Origin: Chrysopilus asiliformis
Lineage: Eukaryota > Arthropoda > Insecta > Diptera > Rhagionidae
Direction: 5' to 3'
DNA: 64,000 bases
Assembly (NCBI GenBank): GCA_964034945.1
Contig: OZ035963.1
Location: forward strand, 37,826,361-37,890,360
The translations under genes and the position numbers were made by a program. This document shows positions 45,566 through 57,417 of the stretch, piece after piece; position 1 is the stretch's first letter; each line of letters opens with the position of its first letter. The notes under the pieces were generated by a model. That model made no database searches. It saw nothing but the letters and a program-made list of their open reading frames with translations, and was not told the origin of the DNA.

Positions 45566-45981
45566 ATATGTTTTCGAGAAAATTGCAAAAAACTGTTTCG
45601 TTTGTATGGGGGGAAGGAACGATCCGATTTTGCCCCGTTCAAGAACTTAGCCTAGTTATTTACAAGAAACGCAACTCCACAAAATTTCCAGTCTCTAGCT
45701 CAATCATTTCGAAAGTTATGGTATGGTGCTCTCGGACGGACGAACAGACGGACGGACAGGCGAAAATCAAAATCTTTTGTCAAATCAAACACCCTCGTGT
45801 AGGTCATTTTTGTGTCCGATGATTGGTTCAATGCGTTACAAACGGTATACTAAATCTTTATATACTCCTATATGATTTCGATATAGAGTATAAAAACTCA
45901 TATACATAGTTTACTTTTGAAGCCTTTTCTAGCACATCAGATTGATTTCAAGATTTTTTTTTCTTCCACATCTCTTTTAAC

Positions 45982-47212
45982 CAGGGCTGTAGAATCAGAG
46001 TCGGTACAAAATTATTGCTTTAGGAGTCGGAGTCGGTCAATTTTTAGAAGAGAGTTTAAGAGTCGGTGTCGGCTCAGAGAAAATTCGTCGACCCCAACTC
46101 CGAACCGGTTATTTTACCTCCATTGGCCACTAGATCGTGTTGTCCATCCAGTTTAAGTCTAACCTCAATGTTTTATAACCAAAAACAATCATGCCTATTC
46201 TGGAATCCGAAGTAGCGTTAAGTCTGTTCGATTTCACATCAATTTGTTTTGTTGAATCCGCTGCGTTTCACTTCTGTCCGATTACGTACGAGGGTAGAAT
46301 TACATTGTGCCATTTGAAAATACCATACCATTTGAGTGGCGACTGAATTTGGTTTTCCGTTTAAATTTCGAATTACAGAACAGTCATGAATGTATTATTT
46401 GGGGTTTGAGGTGATTAGCCGAAGGAATCGGAGCTGGTAGCGAGATATCCCACTGGCCATCAGCTGCTGCAGCTGACTGATCCCGATATCAGTTGCACAT
46501 GTAATCCAATGGCGCATGGCACACTGCAAAAAATGTGCAGCTGCATGTCTGCGACACAAAACTGACTTTTTTGAACTGATCTAAATGTAGCTGATATCAG
46601 CAACATGTCGGGTAGTTTCTGATGTCATGTTTGTTAGTTAAATAAAATAAAATGATAATTTTCAATATTTTTTTCGTCTGGCAGTAATAATTGTCATCAG
46701 TGGCACAGTCTATAAAGGTAGCATGGCAACTCTCTAGGTTATAGGCTCTCTACTTCATATAATGTTGACTTTAAAATAATTACTAGTTGGGGACATCATA
46801 AAATTTTGACAAGTCTGTTTAACTAATAAACTTTTGAACAAGAGAAAATAAATACGATGTCCATCGAATAGGAAACATTAAACACAGGAATCGTACAAGC
46901 TGTAGGAAAAGGTAGATGTTTGTACGATTGCACAGATTCAGTTTTTTTAGCAGAGAAATAAGGAGAAGTTCTTCCTCCGAGTCCAACATTTTGACGTTTG
47001 AGGTCAGCTGATCCCAGTTCAGTGTGTCATGTCAACTGATCGAATCAATTCCTGCAGCTGCCCGACCTGATGTCGGGATCAGGCAGCTGCAGGAGCTGAT
47101 TCGCCAGTGGGACATCTCCCGTAGAGTTAGACCTTCTAGACTTTCAGGAGTCGGATATTCTAAAATTTCAGGAGTCGGATTCGAAGGTTGAGCTATCGAT
47201 TCCACAGCGCAC
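45982..47212. mobile_element. hAT-like element with AGTCGG word arrays, split by an inner element
   Basis: The left end CAGGGCTGTAGAATCAGAG and the inverted right end CAGTGCGCTGTGGAATCGA are alike. AGTCGG/CCGAC words lie just inside both ends (45998-46095, 47145-47185). The 46442-47118 element sits inside. No clean 8-bp duplication was found, so the class is inferred. Confidence 0.45.
46442..47118. mobile_element. Inverted-end element (677 bp), class unknown
   Basis: The ends GAGAT(A/G)TCCCACTGGC and beyond match about 31/34 when inverted, followed by CAGCTG-rich words (CAGCTGCTGCAGCTG, GGCAGCTGCAGGAGCTG). No target duplication resolved; no coding frame with motifs. Confidence 0.75.
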
Positions 47213-48459
47213 TGGGCTTTTTTTACCACGTGCTTATCCAAGAACCAAAGTTATGTTCATAAATCGAAACATTGTTCACAAACTAACACATTTTCCAGCT
47301 TAAAATAGTTCACAAACTGAGGCGTTACTGTAACCAAACAAATTTTTAAAACATCATTTCTCACACCTTAATTACCGTATGTTATATCCCTATATTGAAA
47401 TTTCTACTAACGCTCATATAATATTTCTGCAATATTCTTATTATCATAAATACCTTTAGATATATTGCCACTTATGCGATTATTTTGATAGACCTGTATA
47501 TAGTGAAATTAAAAATAATCATGTAACGGATGATCATCAGTTGAAATAACTCTTGTCAGCATCTTCTGACCACCAAAATATATCCTCTGTTAGATGTTAT
47601 AAAGGTGAGAGCAGCGGCAAGGGCAAGACGACGCGTCAGGTCGGGCCGATGATCTGCTGAAGCTTCTTTTTCTTGAGGGAAGTAAACAACATGTACGACG
47701 ACGTGCAATCTCAATACATTATCATTATTTTTGTGAGTATAATCATCACCACGTTTCTCGCACGCAAAATATATCATTTTCCAATTTGCTGTACATAATC
47801 TGCGTTAAGTCAGGTTGTTGTTACCTTCAGTGGCATGTAGGTAATGTATTTAAGTTTTTCTTAGTTTATCTTTGCTGTATTTTCATCGTTCTTCTCTTTC
47901 TTTGAGCATTTTTTTATGCGTAGTTTTATAGGTATACAAACATTGTTAAAAAATATTATATCTGTTTGTTTTGTTGATTGGCCGTAAGGCAATTGTAACT
48001 GTGATGAATTTCATTGAGTGGATCGAGACGCAATTTGAGCAACATTAACAAGGTGCTGAGTTTTTATTGAGTCTGCTTGATTGTGATTTAATTTTAGGTA
48101 TTTAAGTGTTGTTAAATATCATGAAATCATTTTTGTCTATACAAAAATACAAAGAAGTCGTTAACTTTTTTTTAACTTCCACATTAAAATTTTATATTGA
48201 AAATTTTGAAAGTTTACTGAACATTTTGAAAATGATCATTTTTTGCGCACTTTTAATGCAGTACTTGGGCAACCGTCAATGTTTTGGTGGTTGACGTTGG
48301 ACGGTTTACGCTTTTATGATTGATCGTGTGGATCCCGCTCGATTCTGTTTTAAAAACAAATCTTTTTGGTGACACAATTTAAGCAGATAAATCTTAACTT
48401 GACGAAAAATTGTTATAAAAATATTACGCTAATATTGCCAACTGGGTTAAAATACGAGG
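47213..48459. other. No feature seen
   Basis: About 1.2 kb of AT-rich intron. Confidence 0.4.
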
Positions 48460-49320
48460 AAATCAGAAAGCTCGCTGGCCGGTGGTGGCCGCGTTTGCTC
48501 TCTATTTACAACAAGCGCGACCGTGTGACAGCTTCAAAGGAGGGTTTGACGATGTTCAACCGCAATAAGGACTTTTTGTGCCGTATTCAACCGCAATAAG
48601 GACTTTCTGGGCCGTTTCGTAACCGTGGACGAAACATGGGTGCATCACAGCACAACAGAGGCCAAGAAGCAGTCGAAACAGTGGAAAAGGGAAAACTGAT
48701 TACCGGCGTATATCCGATTGTGCACAGCTGTTGGATTAATTCGACGTCGATTTGAAGCGAAAGCGGCCGCATTTGGTGAAGAAAAAAGTGCTCTTCCACC
48801 AGGACAATGCACCAGCCCACAAGTCCACAGTCACAATGGCAAAATTTCATAAATTGCGTTACGTATTGGTTCCTCATCCACCTTATTCGCCAGATTTGTC
48901 CCTCTCTGACTATTATCTATTTCCAATCCTGAAGAAATGGCTCTTTGAAAAATAATATTGTTCGAACACTCAGAAAAATGGAGGCTAACTCGACGACCTA
49001 CATACGGCGTAATTGGCCTCGGGCAGGAAAATTTAGCCTATGCGAGGCGCGCGTTCGCCTGCATGAGGGAATGTAAAACTTGTGTTGACCTGTGACCGGA
49101 GAAATTCTGAAATTAAGCCACCAGCAGGTGAAGTAGGGCATTGGGAGCTGCACGAGTTGACCTTAGATAGGTATTTCGAGGATGTAATGTCATGTAATGG
49201 AAACCTCTGTCAGCCAGCTAGCGGTCAGAGTTAACCTGACAAAAAGTTGACCTGGACATTTTTCTGAGTGAACGAAGAGGTCAGCGCTGAAACAAAAATC
49301 TGGAGAATTATTAGACGAAG
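48460..49320 (+). pseudogene. mariner transposase remnant (irritans-like), with an inserted element
   Basis: Begins within GRWWPRLLSIYNKRDRVTAS and FNRNKDFL; a roughly 31-base tandem duplication follows (48557 and 48586: TTCAACCGCAATAAGGACTT). VTVDETWVHHSTTEAKKQSK carries the first Asp (VDE), KRPHLVKKKVLFHQDNAPAH the second (HQDN), and HPPYSPDLSLSDYYLF the third (YSPD). After FPILKKWLFEK the gene is cut at 48967 by a 302-bp insert. SNEEVSAETK resumes at 49274 before a truncation at about 49320. Stops and frameshifts make it dead. No terminal repeats found. Confidence 0.9.
48968..49269. mobile_element. 302-bp insert with ACTCAGAAAAAT ends and GAAC duplication
   Basis: The ends ACTCAGAAAAATG are inverted. 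GAAC flanks both (48964-48967, 49270-49273). It interrupts the mariner frame between KKWL.. and SNEEV.., so it is younger than the mariner. No coding. Confidence 0.75.
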
Positions 49321-49358
49321 TGTATCGGCCTATACGGAGTGTATCGGCCTATACGGAA
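49321..49358 (+). repeat. Two tandem copies of GTGTATCGGCCTATACGGA
   Basis: A perfect 19-base direct duplication between the mariner remnant and the tail of the non-LTR element. Confidence 0.85.
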
Positions 49359-49359
49359 A

Positions 49360-50480
49360 CTAGATTAGATTAGATTAGATTTAGGTTAACGGGTAGTCCA
49401 AGACTAAGCCCTTATGCACTTAGACCACGCTGTGGGTCCATTGTGCATTTAGAGTAGGTTGGCTATGCATACTACAGTAGTCTTTTTGATCCGCAGATAA
49501 AGTTGGCTAAACGATTTAGTGGAATCTTTCCAATGTCCTGAAAACTAAGGGAACGACTGCCAAGAGTATTTTCCCTACGGTTTTGGAAGTAAGGACAACT
49601 ACACAAAAAGTGTTCTGCTGTCTCTTCCTCCTCATCACATAAATTGCAAGACGGATCCTCAACTAAGCCAATCTTGTGTAAATGGTAGTTAAGTTTACAG
49701 TGACCAGTGAGTACACCTACTAATTGTTGGATAGACTTCTTGCTTAGTCTAATGGTATTGGCGAATTTAACTAGGTCAGGTTTGCAACCAAATTTTTTGG
49801 CTTGTAGGCACGTGGCTTCACTCATCCACCTAGTCTTGTGCAGTGTAGTACAATGTCTTCGAATAAGTCCTTTTACCGACGAATTGGATATAGGCAATGC
49901 TGGTTCGGGATAAATGCCAAGGCAATCCGAACCTAGTTTGGCAAGTTCGTCAGCTTTCTCATTGCCCAAGATGTCACAGTGACCAGGAACCCATGTCAAA
50001 GTAACACTATTATTTCTAGATATGAATTCTAGATTTTGAAAGCATTCTTCTACTAGTATAGATTTGATTTCACTAGATTGTAGAGCTTTCAACGCTGCTT
50101 GGCTGTCTGAGAAAATAAAGATATCTTTACCTTCAAGTTTGTTGCTGCAAACGTGTTTTGCACAAATCAAAATTGCTGCAATTTCAGCTTGAAATATGGT
50201 GATATTTTTACCTAAGGGTATCACATCAGTAAACTCCTCGTTGTTGAGGCTAGGGTTATAGATGCCTGCACCAGCAATGTCGTTTCTGAGAGACCCATCC
50301 GTAAACCAACAACTTGCCGTGGATGGTGAATACGGAAACTAAGTTGAGAAATAAAATGAGTTTTGCTGACTACTAATCCACACCTGCCATGAATGCCGTC
50401 AGTGTCGCTGTCACGTCTGATGTTATGTCTAGTGAAGATTGAAATGTCAGCTGTTACGACATAAAAGTCTAACATTTTTT
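49360..50480 (-). mobile_element. Non-LTR retrotransposon 3' end with RNase H domain
   Basis: On the minus strand an open frame runs from about 50337 to 49472 (about 287 codons). CWFTDGSLRND (50299) holds the first RNase H Asp, FQAEIAAILIC the Glu, FSDSQAALKAL the second Asp and HCDILGNEKADELAKLGSD the last acidic residue. The C-terminus has CNLCDEEEETAEHFLCSCPY, a cysteine/histidine cluster. The element ends in (TCTAA)n at 49362-49381. Upstream of 50337 a stop breaks the frame. RNase H plus a short tandem tail fits the I/R1/Loa group. It is the least decayed coding sequence among the transposons here. Confidence 0.9.
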
Positions 50481-51342
50481 GTTGACATCTTTGCTAACAG
50501 AAATCGTAACAGAAATGGAATTTAAGATGGCGGATTCTAATTTTTCACGTGCAGAGTGGCTCCGTGTTATAAACGAATACTGTTTAAAAGTAATTTTTAC
50601 AAAGAAATGATTTGAAAAATGCATCGTGGGGGCAGCAGGAGGCCGAATTTCATTTTAGTGCGGAGATTTTAAAGAAAAAAGTGAAATCACAGATCGTCAT
50701 ATTTACTACTCAGTTGTTTAATGCTCAACGCATTTCTGGAACTGAAATGTCATGCCAGAATCAGCAGCCCACCTACGTCACAACAGACTTTTCTAATGAC
50801 ATTTCTGCTAACATTTATGTCAGAGTTTCCGGCAGGTCTGGATGGCGTGTGAAGACACTGGGTTTTCTTGTCCAGGCCGATTACTTTCCAGCACGCCCTG
50901 CCATTAAAGGCAAGATTCTGAAAATTAAAATTTGAAAAAAAATCTATCCCATTTAAAATTTTCGCTTGGAAGTTTTATCTTTAAAGTTAGAAATTTTGTA
51001 TTCATATATGAAAAATTTAAAAGTTTCTTCGATTTTAAAACAGATTTTTTTACATGTAGTTTTACACCAAAATGCAATTTAAAAAAAAAATTGTAACTAT
51101 TGATTCTTATGTAACAAATACTATAAACTCGATTTGACTTTGTCAGATACACTATAAAAAGGGAAGAAATATGATGTTTTTTGTGTGAAAACAAATTAAT
51201 TAATATATGAATAAAGACTTTCTGTTTATATTTCTTAATCAAATTGTGCCCGCATTTTTTCAAGCTCTTGGTTTTGTCTAGTGTCAGTTTATGCCTTTTT
51301 AAAGTAATTTGTGGTCGCTCCAATTATTAAACGATTATGCTG
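50481..51342. other. No feature seen
   Basis: About 0.9 kb; a 107-codon frame (50612-50935, +) and a 132-codon minus frame show no family motif. Confidence 0.4.
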
Positions 51343-52150
51343 TGATGTGGCGCTTGCGTGTTTAGCTAAAGTTTTGATGAAGATTTGTTTTGAGCATAAT
51401 AAAAAATGACTGCTATATAAATTGAGGCGTAAAAACGCAGTTTGTGGACAGTTTTTTTTTTAATTTTAGGGTGTCATAAATTGACTAATTTTTTGATTAA
51501 CTAATTACATCATAAATCTTTGAATTATTTTTGATTTCTGCCTTTATGTTAACTCGGCAACATATATGAAGCGATATGTGATGAATTAACTCATAAATTA
51601 TAATTACATTCAAACTCACATTCTACAAAAAGAAAAAGAAAACCATTTAATTGTGGTTTAAACAAATTCTGAAATTAAAATGCTTCAGGTAGGTTCATCA
51701 CTGTTATCCGGTGGTATCTGCACCTGCTTTCTAGCCAACTTCTGTTTAGGCGAGAACAGAACAGGAATGAAAAGGTACGAGAAGTAAAAACAATCAATAC
51801 CTACAAAAACTCGAATTTATCAAATAAGGTAAAAACCTGAAGAAATTTAAAGCAGGCTCGCAGCTTTAGTGTTTAAGTTGAAATGAAAATAGCCGTTGTA
51901 AACAAATCGGCGAGGGGTTACCCTTTATGCCTTTGGCATAAAAATTGTGTTGCTTTGGTCTTTCGTTAATGCTAAGTTAACCAATATTACGTTGTATAAT
52001 ATGTTGTGGAAGAAATTTAGTCGGTTTTACGTGTTCATCATCTCTTTGTTGGCGATTATTGGACTTTGTTGCACTATTTTTCTAATTTGTTTTATTATGC
52101 TGAAAACAAATCTTCATCAAACTTTAGCTTAGCACGCAAGCGCCACATCA
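51343..52150. mobile_element. Inverted-end element with about 60-bp arms
   Basis: The arms start TGATGTGGCGCTTGCGTG and match about 58/62 (51343-51405 and 52090-52150). 808 bp. No resolved target duplication, no coding content. Confidence 0.75.
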
Positions 52151-53389
52151 TATGAAAAAAATGATTAGGCCAACGAGATATCAATATGCATAATGGATAC
52201 TGCAAGTAATGTAAGACATTATTAAAATTTCGAGACTAATAATTAAGATCCAGAAAACAATAAATTTGCAATTTTACACACAATGCAGTGCAAAGCCTTC
52301 AAGAAATGCGACAAAGCCGAATCAATTCGAATATAATAAGATTAATCATACGTCTTGGATTAGCCGGGTCAGTCCACTGGATTTATAGGCATGTCCGTCC
52401 CAGAAATTAAATTTAAAGAAACAAAATATCACTTCCATAATTTATTTTTGCAATGCGGATTATTATTACCAATGAGGATTAACCACAGATATCCTACTAC
52501 TAGATCGCGGCACTCGAACAATTCCATAGCAAAAATATGGGACAGCGTGACTATGGTTGTCTCATTTTGTCTTCGAATTTTAGTGATGCCAGACGTTCAA
52601 ATCAACCAACTCAATAAATGTTTTACGTCGAACTCATAAGACTTATACACGGTTTAGGGAATTGCATATTAATGTACAGTGGCAGCTCTGAATATTAACC
52701 TGAATAATCGGTATAGGGATTGAATAATATTCCGTCGGGGACCTGCATAAACATTTTTTTCCAGAATTTTAATTTCCCAGAATTACTAGCTTTGTCCCTT
52801 TTTTTCGTCATAGCTTTTTGACGTTTCAGTGGCCCATTTGAGATAGCAAATGGCTTGATCTAGTAGTAGGATATCAGTGGGATTAACATATAATAATGTT
52901 TTTTTTTTGTGTGATTTTTTTTTTCTGCGTTTTCTGCGTTCGAAGATCATTGCTTTCCCATATGAGCCATACACCCACTTAGAACACTTTGAATACTTGC
53001 TCCCTCAATTACCTCGACAGGTTTTCGATTTTCTTCAGAAAATAAAAGTTTGATGCTGAGGGTTCGAATCTTAAAAAAAAACGCGATTTTTTCACTAAGA
53101 TGTGAACCCGAATTATTTTTTCTAAGAATTGTGCCAGAATGCTTTCGCTAAATCCAGTTTAACAAAACGACTATGAACACGCGCTTTTTAAGATCTTGGA
53201 AGTGGTACGAGTTATCTTAAGTTTGAAAGTTTTTTAAACTTTAAACTTTTATTCAGATATTTTACATTAATGGTTGACAGTATAGGAAATTTAATTTAAG
53301 AGTTTAGATCTTCAGATCTTTACAACTTTATTTCGTTTCAGTAGCATAGCAATTGGATGTTGAGAAATTATCCTATCCTATCCTATAAT
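52151..53389. other. No feature seen
   Basis: About 1.2 kb of AT-rich intron with a T run near 52900-52922. Confidence 0.4.
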
Positions 53390-53905
53390 ATAATACGAGG
53401 AATGTCTGTCTGTCCGTCTGTCTGTCTGCGCAAACGGTCTCGAAAACCCGCCTAACGATTTTCACGAAACTTGGCGGTTAGGGATTTTCGGGGACAAAAA
53501 ACCGATCAAGATAGGTTTCACCTCTGAGAAAATTCCCCTCGATACCCCTCGCTTGTTATCTTCGAATTGGGTGGTCCGATCTTAATGAAACTTTACAGTA
53601 TTACTAAGGGGGCTAAGGGCTTTCGCTATTTCCACTACAAACCTGACTTTTCCCTCCGCTCGATAACCCTCACCTGGTGTCTCAAAACAACGTTTCAAAA
53701 ATCGGTGACAGCGATTACTCAATAACCACTCAACCGATTTCTATGAAATTTTGTTATTGCGCGTTAGTTTTAGTTCTAGTTTTCTAGGTCGGGAATTTAA
53801 AAACTCTGGAAAAGCTCTGTAAAGATAATTTGAATTTAGTTTTTCCCCAAAAATCAGCAAAAGTAGGATTTTGAAGTCACCGAGCATGGCTCGGTCTTCC
53901 TGGTA
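53390..53905 (+). repeat. (GTCT)n-core repeat, family C
   Basis: GGAATGTCTGTCTGTCCGTC, then GCGCAAACGGTCTCGAAAAC, ATTTTCACGAAACTTGGCGG, a second CCGATCTTAATGAAACTT and a third ACCGATTTCTATGAAATTTT block, ending GGCTCGGTCTTCCTGGTATA. Internally triplicated '..CGAT..GAAACTT' units. No ORF. Confidence 0.55.
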
Positions 53906-55386
53906 TATAAAGGAAAAAATGTATAAAAAAATAAATAAAATTGAAAGTTTTTTAATTTGTCGTTCACATTGAAGTAGTTAGATGATCTTGCGGACAAATA
54001 AAGTGATAGATTGACAAACGTTCTAATGTCTTCTTGTATTTTTATCTTCAAGGAACGGTGGAACGCGGGACGTAACCAAACATGTTTAAATTTTCATGTA
54101 TGAAAATGTAAAACTTTGGTCTTTATAATTTTTTAGATACCACTTACCGCCAAATGATCTCCTGAAATTCGTTTTGTTGTTCGACTGGTAGAGCAAACCT
54201 ATTATACCCTTTTATGGTTTCACCATATAGGGTTCTGACTCGAAAGTCTGACTCGAGACTCAGAGTGAGTGAACTTATTCTGCGATTAATGAATATATGT
54301 CACGAAATAACAAAGAGATTCAGGCAAATTCGCAAATTTAAATGACCATCTATGTTCCAATTACAAATTTTCGTAGATTTTCAAAAAACGCTTACTTCAA
54401 ATTGTCCGTCTTTTTCTTTCTTGTTGTCCAACTTCGATATTAATATAATAATTAGACTTTGCAGAAAGATACTTTACTGTAATATCAATTTGTATTCTAG
54501 CTTGTATTCCAAAAATTTTAGCACTAAATTTTGTAGATTGTGATCATAATATAAAAAAGTTTGTCAATCGCAGAAACTATTTGATTATAATAGACCTATG
54601 AATATGTTGACATCTTTATAGATTCTAATATGAATTCTAATGGCCGTTTATTAGGTTTCTTACGTATATTTACCCCCTACTGTTTTCAATAGTATTATCA
54701 TCATTACCAACTAACTGGCTACAGCTGGTCTGCATAATTATTTGTATTTTGGAGATTATCTTTTGTTTTACTTGCATTTCTTCTACTTCTGATCCCTTCT
54801 TAGTTTCAGGGAGTTTTTTTTATTACGATAATTTAGGGCTTTTTTTTCTTTTGAATCGTGTTTTATAACTTATAAGAATCTTCCCGGGAAAGATAAACAT
54901 TTTTCCATCTTGTGTTTTCGTCGTCATCTTCTCAAAATAAATAAACCTTGTTGTATGTAATAAAGTGTTAGACATTGGTTTGTTGGATTTATCTAGAATT
55001 TTATCGGACTCAAACGGGTTAATTAGTTAAAAATATGGACCTTATTTGATCGTTTTTGGACACTAAAGGCAAAAACTCTGGCGCCTGGTAAACATTTAAT
55101 AATATTTCAGAACAGAGCGTGTGCCGTTGACTTACATGAATATCAAATTCAATGTTTTTCACATATACGTACCCAGCGATCATTATAAATACTAATAATA
55201 CAATATAAAAAACAATTAAAACCCGACTGCGATAAAAAAAAAATTTAAAATCCCATTAAAGTAATAGAAAAGTAGAAAAGTGTGAGGAAATTTTCAATGC
55301 TTCGAAATTAATCGTAAACATTTTTGAAAGCCCGATCAGAGGGAAGAGGATTTGTTTCAATTTTTGTCTGTGATTATACCTGTACC
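53906..55386. other. No feature seen
   Basis: About 1.5 kb; a short family A end-like stretch (TTATGGTTTCACCATATAGG) at 54213 is the only recognisable item. Confidence 0.4.
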
Positions 55387-55500
55387 AACAAGTCATGAGG
55401 GCTTAAGTGCGTTTTTGGGCCAAGCCAAATTATTCTGTCTAATCAAGTAAATACAGGCTTGATCTAAAAATCAACTTAAACCCTTATAACTTGTTGCCAG
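55387..55500. repeat. Short inverted-repeat element
   Basis: ACAAGTCATGAGGGCTTAAGT pairs with ACTTAAACCCTTATAACTTGT about 85 bases on. A single arm of the same sequence is at 31856. Confidence 0.5.
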
Positions 55501-55544
55501 AGAAAGTAAAGGCCTTATGGGTGTTTTATGTTTTCAAAAAACAA

Positions 55545-55695
55545 ATAAAATCGCGCTGCGCGCAATTAAAAATTATTGAATGGATGTGCCGCAGGCGAAA
55601 TTTTTTAAAAAAATACGATAGAAGTAATAATTTCTGAAAAAACTACGTCCCAGGCGAAAAATTTTGAGTTTCCAAGTGCATTGTTTTAGTGATTA
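55545..55695 (+). repeat. Second copy of the 3955-4115 repeat
   Basis: TGCCGCAGGCGAAATTTTT and CAGGCGAAAAATTTTGAGTT in matching order and spacing. Confidence 0.4.
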
Positions 55696-55954
55696 AGAAA
55701 TTACAACATTAGATTGCATAATTCCGGGACAAAAGTTTAGTTTCCGGGACATCGAGACAACAGCATAAATCCGGGACGTATGGTCACCATATAATTAACG
55801 CTATTAGACCCGAAATGAACTTTCAAGCTGCCATCAAATTTATACCTTAAGCAAAAGTGCGACAACATTTTGTGACTTTTTTTGATAATTTTTGGGTTAT
55901 AGGTTATTTTTGAAATACTTTTACTTCTACAATTGAATAATATATTTATATTAA

Positions 55955-56452
55955 ACTAGCGGACCCTTCGTTGGCAGCTAAAAGTTTTTTGTATAAATTT
56001 TAGAATGCCAAAAAAACACAAATAACTTAAAAAGTTTTGGGAAAAGATGTTATCCTTACAGGACCTTCCGTTTCGAATTATGAAATTCTAACACCAGATT
56101 CGTGATAAGCAACCCTGAAAACCTTCCAAAGCCAGTTTTTGCGAGAAAAATTGGAAAAAAGACATTTTCGTTATCCTCACAGGACTTTCCGTTTAGAATT
56201 TTAAAAACCTAACACCGGATTCGCGATTAACGACCCCAGAAACCCCATAATGCAAATTTTTCCGGGGCTAAATGGAAAAAAAGGATATTTATGTTATCCT
56301 TACAGGACCTACCGTTTCGAATTTTAAAAATCTAACATAGCTCCTGACAACACAGATCATTTTGCAAAAAACCGCGTAAAAATCGGTCCAGTAGTTTTTG
56401 AGTTTTGTAATCTCAAACAAACCAACAAACTTCCATTTATATATATATAGAT
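55955..56452 (+). mobile_element. RTE-like/SINE-like copy with a triplicated central unit
   Basis: Starts CTAGCGGACCCTTCGTTGGC and ends CAGTAGTTTTTGAGTTTTGT, ATATATATATAGATT, the usual form of RTE-type tails. The centre holds three units of roughly 120-130 bases starting GTTATCCTTACAGGACCTTC (about 56050, 56180, 56296). A fragment of the same unit is at 15480-15680. No ORF. Confidence 0.6.
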
Positions 56453-56793
56453 TTAAATGAAAACAATGATGAATTGGAGATTTTTTTGAAAATACATATC
56501 ATGTTTCGATCCCTGGATCTCATCAGAGTGACACCATGATCTCCATGACTGACCTGACCACGAAGGTCGTGGACGATGGAGGAGAATTCAAATTTCTTTA
56601 TAAACTCAACTGGGAATTAACTCCTCTATTTGTGATTTGTACTGTAGAGTAAATTTTTTGTTCGAACTATTTTTACTTTGTGAGTTAAGGTTTTATCACA
56701 GACATAAGTCTAAATGTTAATTCTGAAACGGATTGTTGGTTCTAGAATTACTTCTAAATATTTTGTGAATTTGTTTCTTTATGTTAGACCTAA

Positions 56794-56949
56794 TTATACC
56801 CGTATGGTGAAACCAAAGGGTATATTAACTTTGCCTTACCGTTTGTAACGCCAAGATCCCGTCATCTCACACAAAAATGAATTACACCAGTGTGTTTAGA
56901 ATGATAAAAATATTTAATTTCTGCATGTCCGTCCGTATGTCTGTCTGTC

Positions 56950-56980
<31 letters not shown>

Positions 56981-57417
56981 CTGTCTGTCCGTCCGTCCGT
57001 CCGTCTGTCTGTCTGTCTGTGGCGCGGATTGCAGGAGCACGGATTTAGCTAGAGACTTGAAATTTTGCGCAGATTAGTGTTTCGTAAAATGCGAGGCTAA
57101 GTTCGTTAATGGGTAAAAATGGACAATTAGGTGGGGGGGGGGGGGGGGTACCCCCCATACGAACGAAAACTTGTTTTGCTAATATCTTATAAACGGTACA
57201 TGTTATCAAAAAAGTTCAAAAACAAAAGTTATTTAGGATATGATTCTACATAAAACTCCCATACATCAAAATCCGATTGGAATAAATTTTAAAAAATCTT
57301 ATTGGAAAGTTTGACTTCAAGTGGAATTTTGGTATAACTGTTCGAATTTTGATACGAATATCACCATACGGGTCTCCAATGATTGCCAGATTGGCAATTA
57401 TAGCTTTTGTTATGTTT
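56794..57417 (+). repeat. Interspersed repeat family A, copy 6 (full length)
   Basis: All landmarks from TTATACCCGTATGGTGAAAC to ATTATAGCTTTTGTTATG. The core at 56926-57020 is the longest (GTCC/GTCT)n run in the window. A G homopolymer followed by TACCCCCC lies at 57132-57156. Confidence 0.92.

Larger units (their letters stand above)
44530..45895 (-). repeat. Diverged family A copy split by a family E and a small element
   Basis: 44530-44760 holds AATAAGATGCACGGTTTTCG and GGATTTTGATGTATGGATGA; 45566-45895 holds GTTTGTATGGGG, the (GACGGAC)n core (45735-45760) and GCGTTACAAACGGTATACTA. The order is that of family A reversed, with two younger inserts between. Confidence 0.55.

Noticed and set aside
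48006..48294. Possible 5' part of the mariner at 48460
   Set aside because: The short frames here do not match the N-terminal mariner region and no terminal repeat was found.
50925..51323. 132-codon minus-strand frame
   Set aside because: AT-rich composition only; no motif, no splice or promoter context.
56877..57077. Ser/Val/Cys repeat frame (SVCLSVCLSV)
   Set aside because: Translation of the (GTCC/GTCT)n microsatellite in family A copy 6.
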